From an uncultured Lachnospiraceae bacterium (GTDB lineage Bacteria > Bacillota > Clostridia > Lachnospirales > Lachnospiraceae), in assembly GCA_905199445.1 (NCBI GenBank), contig CAJKGK010000002.1, forward strand, positions 62,001-126,000: a stretch of 64,000 nucleotides of DNA, written 5' to 3'. Within the stretch, counting starts at the first letter, position 1. Each line of letters begins with the position of its first letter. Of this stretch, positions 60,068 through 64,000 are shown piece after piece. The notes under the pieces were generated by a model. It was not told where the DNA came from and made no database searches. It worked only from the letters and a program-made list of their open reading frames with translations. Both the position numbers and the translations under genes were made by a program.

Positions 60068-61516
60068 ATGGGGATCATGAACAATGGAACGCTTAGAAAG
60101 TGTACGGAAAATCCGAGGTATCTTACAGATCACAGTGGGAAGGCAATTTATTTAACTGGTTCGCATACATGGAATGTTTTGCAGGATAATCTGCCGATGA
60201 CCGGTGATGGAACACCTTATATTTTTGATTATGAAGATTATCTGGATTTTATGGAAAAGAATCACCATAACTTTTTGCGTATGTGGTGTCGGGAAACTGC
60301 CTTTGGGATGAGAGCATCCAAAGATATGTTAAATGTGCCCTGTGCCTATGTTAATGTGAATTCGGACGGTCATTTAGGCAAATATCCTAAATTTGATCTG
60401 ACAAAACTGAACCAGGCCTATTTTGACCGGCTGAGAACCCGGGTGGCCATGGCAGGTGCGCGGGGGATTTATGTATCGGTGATGCTGTTTGAGGCATGGA
60501 GCGTGGACACAAGAATCTATACGCCATGGCAGGGGCATCCTTATAATAAGGATAATAATATTAACGGAATTGACGGCAATCCGCCGTTAAAGGAGCGGTG
60601 TGTCTCTCTGACCCAGGCCGGAGAGCGGAATCCCTTTGTGTCCGATGAGCGTATACTGGTGCATACCCTGGATAATCCGGAAATTACAAGGCTTCAGAAA
60701 GCCTATGTTAAAAAAGTGGTGGAAACCCTGAATGATTTTGATCATATTATGTTTGAAATTGCCAATGAAAGTCTGCGCTGGTCAAAAGCATGGCAGTACG
60801 AGATGATTCGTTATATTCATGAACTGGAAAAAACAATGCCTAAACAACACCCGGTATGGATGAGCCATGTGGTGCCGGAACAAAATGAGGTGCTTTTTGC
60901 CAGCCCTGCAGATGTGATCAGTGTTGGTGTTGAATCAACGGACGAGCCTTATTGCATTAACCCTCCGGAGTCGGACGGACGTAAGGTGATTTTAGCCGAT
61001 ACAGATCATTTGGGCGGAATCTGGGGAACCGCTCAGTGGGCCTGGAAATCTTTTATGCGAGGGTTAAATCCTATTTTTATGGATAATTACGGAATGAAGG
61101 ACAAGGATGATACGACCTATACTCAGCAGGACAGCCCGGTCAGCTTTTTATTCGGACGCTGTCAGTATGGGCTTCCAAAGGACTGGCGGGTGCCTGTGAG
61201 AGTGGCTCTGGGACAGACAAGACAGTGGGCGCTGCAAATGGATATGACCCGGATGCTGCCCTGTGGCAGACTGTCATCCACCGGCTATTGTCTGGCAGAT
61301 GAAGGAAAGGAGTACCTTGTCTATCAGCCCGAGAGTGGTGTCTTTAAACTTCGTTTATTTGGCGCTGCAGGTCGTTTTAATGTCCGCTGGTTTATACCCG
61401 AAACCGGCATATATATCGATGACAGACCATTTGAAACATCAGGAACCGCCATTGACTTCAATCCACCGGTGACAGGTGAGGTTGTGCTGCATATAAAGCG
61501 GGCGGATTTGGACTGA
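60068..61516 (+). CDS. Glycoside hydrolase-like TIM-barrel protein
   Basis: A 482-residue protein without signal peptide, so cytosolic. RYLTDHSGKAIYLTGSHTWN at the start, HNFLRMWCRE, GIYVSVMLFEAW and Glu234 in FEIANESLRW match DUF4038/cellulase-like barrels of clan GH-A, where the Asn-Glu pair marks the acid/base. The nucleophile is not obvious; the expected strand reads VILADTDHLGG. A C-terminal beta domain (about 400-480) resembles the collagen-binding-like end of the same group. Substrate unknown; controlled most likely by the LacI regulator upstream. Confidence 0.75.
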   Translation: MGIMNNGTLRKCTENPRYLTDHSGKAIYLTGSHTWNVLQDNLPMTGDGTPYIFDYEDYLDFMEKNHHNFLRMWCRETAFGMRASKDMLNVPCAYVNVNSDGHLGKYPKFDLTKLNQAYFDRLRTRVAMAGARGIYVSVMLFEAWSVDTRIYTPWQGHPYNKDNNINGIDGNPPLKERCVSLTQAGERNPFVSDERILVHTLDNPEITRLQKAYVKKVVETLNDFDHIMFEIANESLRWSKAWQYEMIRYIHELEKTMPKQHPVWMSHVVPEQNEVLFASPADVISVGVESTDEPYCINPPESDGRKVILADTDHLGGIWGTAQWAWKSFMRGLNPIFMDNYGMKDKDDTTYTQQDSPVSFLFGRCQYGLPKDWRVPVRVALGQTRQWALQMDMTRMLPCGRLSSTGYCLADEGKEYLVYQPESGVFKLRLFGAAGRFNVRWFIPETGIYIDDRPFETSGTAIDFNPPVTGEVVLHIKRADLD

Positions 61517-61523
61517 CAGGTGA

Positions 61524-61554
61524 GCGGTAGAGCGGTTGATCTCTACCGCTTTTT
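61524..61554 (+). terminator. Terminator after the glycosidase-like gene
   Basis: GCGGTAGAG at 61524-61532 pairs with CTCTACCGC at 61541-61549, then TTTTT. Confidence 0.92.
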
Positions 61555-61565
61555 AAAAAAATTCA

Positions 61566-61594
61566 TTGACATTTTCCTATGTGTCTCATATAAT
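61566..61594 (+). promoter_or_regulatory. Consensus promoter of the ars-type operon
   Basis: TTGACA at 61566-61571, 17-nt spacer, TATAAT at 61589-61594: a perfect vegetative promoter, which implies that repression by ArsR must set its output. Confidence 0.93.
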
Positions 61595-61597
61595 GAT

Positions 61598-61617
61598 ACA
61601 TAGATATATATCTATGT
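61598..61617. promoter_or_regulatory. ArsR operator
   Basis: ACATAGATATATATCTATGT, a perfect 20-bp palindrome starting 4 nt after the -10 box and covering the likely transcript start. ATA..TAT inverted repeats of this kind are the known targets of ArsR/SmtB repressors. Confidence 0.85.
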
Positions 61618-61633
61618 GAGGTGATTGAGAAAT

Positions 61634-61942
61634 ATGGACGAAAAAAGAATAGCGGCAATTTTTAAAGCGTTTTGTGATGAAAACCGTATCCGGATTATAA
61701 AGTTGCTGCGTTCAGGTGAAAAATGTGCCTGCAAGCTGCTGGAAGAAATCAATGTCACACAGCCCACGCTTTCTCACCATATGAAAATTCTTTGTGATGC
61801 TGAAATTGTTGTTGGTCGCAAAGAGGGAAAATGGACGCATTATTCTATTTCAGAAAAAGGGGTAGAACAGGCAAAAGCATGTTTGCGACAGTTGACAACA
61901 CTTGATATTGAATGTGAAAACAAGTCGTGCTGTGAAAAGTGA
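61634..61942 (+). CDS. arsR: ArsR/SmtB-family repressor
   Basis: A 102-residue winged-helix metalloregulator. Cys31 and Cys33 in GEKCACKLLEE stand at the ArsR metalloid site (compare ELCVCDL), followed by the HTH NVTQPTLSHHMKIL and wing GRKEGKWTHYSI; the tail carries CENKSCCEK, which may give more ligands. It should leave DNA on binding As(III) or Sb(III). The ATG at 61634 is 9 nt from AGGTGA. First gene of a four-gene operon. Confidence 0.92.
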   Translation: MDEKRIAAIFKAFCDENRIRIIKLLRSGEKCACKLLEEINVTQPTLSHHMKILCDAEIVVGRKEGKWTHYSISEKGVEQAKACLRQLTTLDIECENKSCCEK

Positions 61943-61984
61943 GGAAGTTTAAGGACTCCTTTTCTCCACGGCTTACATTTCAAA

Positions 61985-62012
61985 TATCAAATAGATATAT
62001 TTCAATATAACT
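61985..62012. promoter_or_regulatory. Possible second ArsR site or promoter before the permease gene
   Basis: The gap holds ATAGATATAT (61991-62000), identical to ten bases of the operator upstream of arsR, within an AT-rich partial palindrome AAATAGATATATTT. Confidence 0.35.
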
Positions 62013-62030
62013 ATATGAAAGGGGCTTTCT

Positions 62031-63044
62031 ATGGAGGCACTCAAAACAATATGGGACTTTTTCCAAAATGAAGTCCTCGGTATGAACTGGATGAATCGAC
62101 TTATTGAAACAATTTTAAATACCTGCGGATTAGATACCACAGGTAAAATCGGTGCCAGTGTTCAATTTTTTATTTACGATACTATAAAAATCATGGTGCT
62201 GCTTGGCGTGCTGATCTTGATGATCTCGTATATTCAAAGTTATTTCCCGCCTGAAAGAACAAAAAAGATCCTCGGCAGATTTCATGGAATATGGGCCAAC
62301 GTTATTGCAGCTTTGCTGGGTACGGTAACACCGTTTTGTTCGTGTTCCTCTATTCCGCTGTTTATCGGATTTACAAGTGCGGGCCTGCCCCTTGGCGTTA
62401 CATTTTCCTTTTTGATTTCTTCGCCGATGGTCGATCTTGGCAGTCTTGTTTTGCTGATGAGTATTTTCGGCTGGAAAGTTGCTGTATTGTATGTGATTTT
62501 CGGCTTGGTTATTGCTGTCACCGGTGGAATTCTAATCGAAAAATTACACCTTGATCATCAAGTGGAAGAATATATACGAAACGGTCACTCGATCGATGTT
62601 TTGCAGGAAGAACGACATTTCAAAGACCGTATGAAATTTGCGTGGGAGCAGGTTGTTGAAACTGCCAAAAAGGTTGCGCCCTATGTTTTGCTCGGTGTAG
62701 GCATTGGCGCCTTTATTCACAACTGGATTCCTGAAGCATTTATTGTCAAAGCCCTTGGTGAAAATAATCCATTCGGTGTAATTCTTGCTACGATCGTCGG
62801 TATTCCTATGTATGCGGATATTTTCGGTACAATCCCGATTGCAGAAGCTCTGCTTGCCAAAGGTGCTTTGCTCGGTGTTGTCCTTTCCTTTATGATGGGT
62901 GTCACGACACTCTCGCTCCCTTCGATGATTATGCTTCGAAGGGCAGTCAAGCCGAGACTGCTCGGTATTTTTATCGGGATATGTACTGCTGGTATTATAA
63001 TTGTAGGTTATCTTTTTAACACAATACAATATTTAATTGTTTAA
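62031..63044 (+). CDS. DUF318/ArsP-like permease
   Basis: A 337-residue membrane protein with about eight helices in two halves. The family motif TPFCSCSSIPLF with Cys103 and Cys105 opens the first half, followed by FTSAGLPLGVTFSFLISSP; the second half has the mirrored GIPMYADIFGTIPIAEALLAKG. Members (YraQ, ArsP) export methylated or trivalent organoarsenicals or other thiophilic species. No ArsB or Acr3 gene is in the operon, so this is the only exporter candidate. Confidence 0.87.
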   Translation: MEALKTIWDFFQNEVLGMNWMNRLIETILNTCGLDTTGKIGASVQFFIYDTIKIMVLLGVLILMISYIQSYFPPERTKKILGRFHGIWANVIAALLGTVTPFCSCSSIPLFIGFTSAGLPLGVTFSFLISSPMVDLGSLVLLMSIFGWKVAVLYVIFGLVIAVTGGILIEKLHLDHQVEEYIRNGHSIDVLQEERHFKDRMKFAWEQVVETAKKVAPYVLLGVGIGAFIHNWIPEAFIVKALGENNPFGVILATIVGIPMYADIFGTIPIAEALLAKGALLGVVLSFMMGVTTLSLPSMIMLRRAVKPRLLGIFIGICTAGIIIVGYLFNTIQYLIV

Positions 63045-63062
63045 TTTTAGGAGGTTATGATG

Positions 63063-63443
63063 ATGGCATTATTTAACTTTGGAAAGCAGAAGGAAGAAGA
63101 AAAGAAAACAACCCCTTGCGCTTGCAGCTGTGGTTGTTCTGCCAATGAGGCAGAAAGTATGACCAAGGAATGCTGTCCCGATTTAAAAGCGGGGGAAGTC
63201 TGCTGCATCAAAGTGTTAGGTGCGGGCTGCAAATCCTGTCACAAGCTGTACGAGAATACAAAACAGGCGGTAAAGGATATGGGACTTTCAGTGGAGATTG
63301 AATACATTACGGACATGCAGAAAGTAATGGAATATGGGGCTATGCGTATGCCGGCTCTTGTTGTTAATGAAAAGGTTGTCGCTATGGGTAAGGTTTTGAA
63401 AGCTGCTGACGTCATCGCCTTGCTGCACAAACTGGGGTTTTAA
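63063..63443 (+). CDS. Thioredoxin-like protein with Cys-rich N-terminus
   Basis: A 126-residue protein. The C-terminal 80 residues are a small thioredoxin fold of the redox-active disulfide (TM0996) type, with Cys56-K-S-Cys59 in GAGCKSCHKLY and the cis-Pro loop MRMPALVVNEKV. Ahead of it, residues 19-48 hold eight cysteines (CACSCGC, CC, CC), which could bind metalloid or form disulfides. Among three adjacent ATGs, that at 63063 has the best spacing from AGGAGG. It may reduce ArsC or hand arsenite to the permease. Confidence 0.85.
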   Translation: MALFNFGKQKEEEKKTTPCACSCGCSANEAESMTKECCPDLKAGEVCCIKVLGAGCKSCHKLYENTKQAVKDMGLSVEIEYITDMQKVMEYGAMRMPALVVNEKVVAMGKVLKAADVIALLHKLGF

Positions 63444-63445
63444 CG

Positions 63446-63862
63446 ATGGATAAGAAAAAGATAGCTTTTATTTGTGTGCATAACGCCTGCCGCAGTCAGA
63501 TTGCAGAAGCTCTCGGCAGGCATTTGGCAGGCGATCAGTTTGATTTTTACTCTGCCGGAACAGAAACAAAATCACAAATCAATCCGGATGCTGTGCGGCT
63601 TATGAAACAGCTTTACGGGATAGATATGGCGCAAAGCCAATACAGCAAAACGATTGATAAAATCCCCACGCCTGATTTTGTGATTTCAATGGGATGTGAT
63701 GTCGGCTGTCCTTATATCGGCAGAGCATTTGATGATCATTGGGGCCTTCCGGATCCTACAGGTAAGCGTGATGAATGCTTTATCCAGGTCATTGAGGAAA
63801 TTGCCCGAAAAATAGAACTTTTAAGAGAAATTTACACAAATAGCTTGGAAGATCCGAGATGA
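63446..63862 (+). CDS. arsC: Arsenate reductase, thioredoxin-coupled type
   Basis: A 138-residue enzyme of the low-molecular-weight phosphatase fold reducing As(V) to As(III). P loop CVHNACRSQ with Cys10 and Arg16; the resolving cysteines are Cys84 and Cys88 in MGCDVGCPYIG, closer together than the 82/89 pair of the Staphylococcus/Bacillus enzyme; then GLPDPTGK with the acid Asp. It starts 2 nt after the thioredoxin gene, which fits a direct redox partnership. Confidence 0.92.
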   Translation: MDKKKIAFICVHNACRSQIAEALGRHLAGDQFDFYSAGTETKSQINPDAVRLMKQLYGIDMAQSQYSKTIDKIPTPDFVISMGCDVGCPYIGRAFDDHWGLPDPTGKRDECFIQVIEEIARKIELLREIYTNSLEDPR

Positions 63863-63869
63863 TCGATTT

Positions 63870-63904
63870 GGTGCAGAATGTTAAAAACTCTGCACCATTT
63901 TTGT
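63870..63904. terminator. Terminator of the ars-type operon
   Basis: GGTGCAGA at 63870-63877 pairs with TCTGCACC at 63889-63896, followed by ATTTTTG; next gene is convergent. Confidence 0.88.
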
Positions 63905-63905
63905 T

Positions 63906-64000
63906 TCATAAAACTATCTGAAAACAAGTGCCGCCAACTTCATTGTTGGATACAGTAATACTGCCGTGATGTTTCAGAATAATCCTTTCTGTTATGGCAA
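63906..64000 (-). CDS. Sensor histidine kinase, C-terminal fragment
   Basis: Only the last 31 codons are in the window, read from the right edge. They spell AITERIILKHHGSITVSNNE followed by VGGTCFQIVL and a stop, the end of a HATPase domain: helix xITxxIxxxHxG, then the strand with GGTxFxIxL. The kinase is convergent with the ars-type operon. No more can be said about its sensor part. Confidence 0.75.
   Translation of the reverse strand, partial: AITERIILKHHGSITVSNNEVGGTCFQIVL

Noticed and set aside
1..64000. CRISPR arrays, tRNA/rRNA genes, IS elements, prophage
   Set aside because: No spaced repeats, tRNA-like cloverleaf, transposase or integrase sequence was recognised.

Overview
The window reads as chromosome of a Gram-positive anaerobe of the class Clostridia, most likely a member of the Lachnospiraceae; this is inferred, not measured. 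The signs are AGGAGG-type ribosome sites, a MecA adaptor, two-[4Fe-4S] ferredoxin and DUF1858 redox proteins, YesM/YesN-type sugar regulation, spore-cortex type hydrolases (CwlD, GH18 with SH3) and a sodium-type ATP synthase c subunit. I see no rRNA, tRNA, CRISPR array, transposase or phage gene.

Layout. 1-9.3 kb: a cyclophilin fragment, a TPR protein, a type B carboxylesterase and a sirtuin on +; then a minus-strand operon trxB / HAD phosphatase / alpha-beta hydrolase / small HD (alarmone-type) hydrolase; then a large membrane protein with a degenerate GHKL ATPase tail. 9.5-16.5 kb: MerR-type regulator, ferredoxin, DUF1858 protein, mecA, a GH18 hydrolase, queH, cwlD and a DUF5684 membrane protein. 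16.6-19.9 kb: a tight operon tsaC-type / LMW phosphatase / rpiB / upp / dCMP deaminase. 19.9-24 kb: divergent AraC regulator and lacZ. 24.2-31.9 kb: the complete F-type ATP synthase operon (atpZ-atpI-atpB-atpE-atpF1-atpF2-atpH-atpA-atpG-atpD-atpC). 32-38 kb: nrdA-nrdB, an isochorismatase-family hydrolase and a zinc-ribbon/TPM pair. 38-41.6 kb: pncB, CapA-like protein, DUF2726 protein. 41.8-50.6 kb: a sugar-uptake locus (YesM kinase, lipoprotein binding protein, two permeases, YesN regulator, type B carboxylesterase). 50.7-57.3 kb: MATE exporter, clpB, Ala-tRNA(Pro) deacylase, aldehyde dehydrogenase. 57.4-58.6 kb: ribbon-helix-helix protein and SPFH protein. 58.9-61.5 kb: LacI regulator and a glycosidase-like protein. 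61.6-63.9 kb: an arsenic-type operon (ArsR, DUF318/ArsP-like permease, Cys-rich thioredoxin, ArsC). The right edge holds the tail of a histidine kinase.

Points of most interest. The ATP synthase c subunit carries the ligand pattern of sodium-binding rotors, and the operon has two tandem b-type genes whose 3' ends and 13-nt overlaps with the next gene look like copies of one another. The block tsaC-phosphatase-rpiB-upp-atp resembles a known Firmicutes gene order, here split by araC-lacZ. The sugar locus has its own esterase but no ATPase subunit. The ars operon has a textbook promoter followed by a perfect 20-bp palindrome, and a thioredoxin with a cysteine-rich extension. Several compact palindromes (pncB, lacI-type, isochorismatase, nrd promoters) are candidate operators.

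Limits: all calls come from reading sequence and remembered family motifs; no database search or folding was run. Promoters and operators are pattern matches only.
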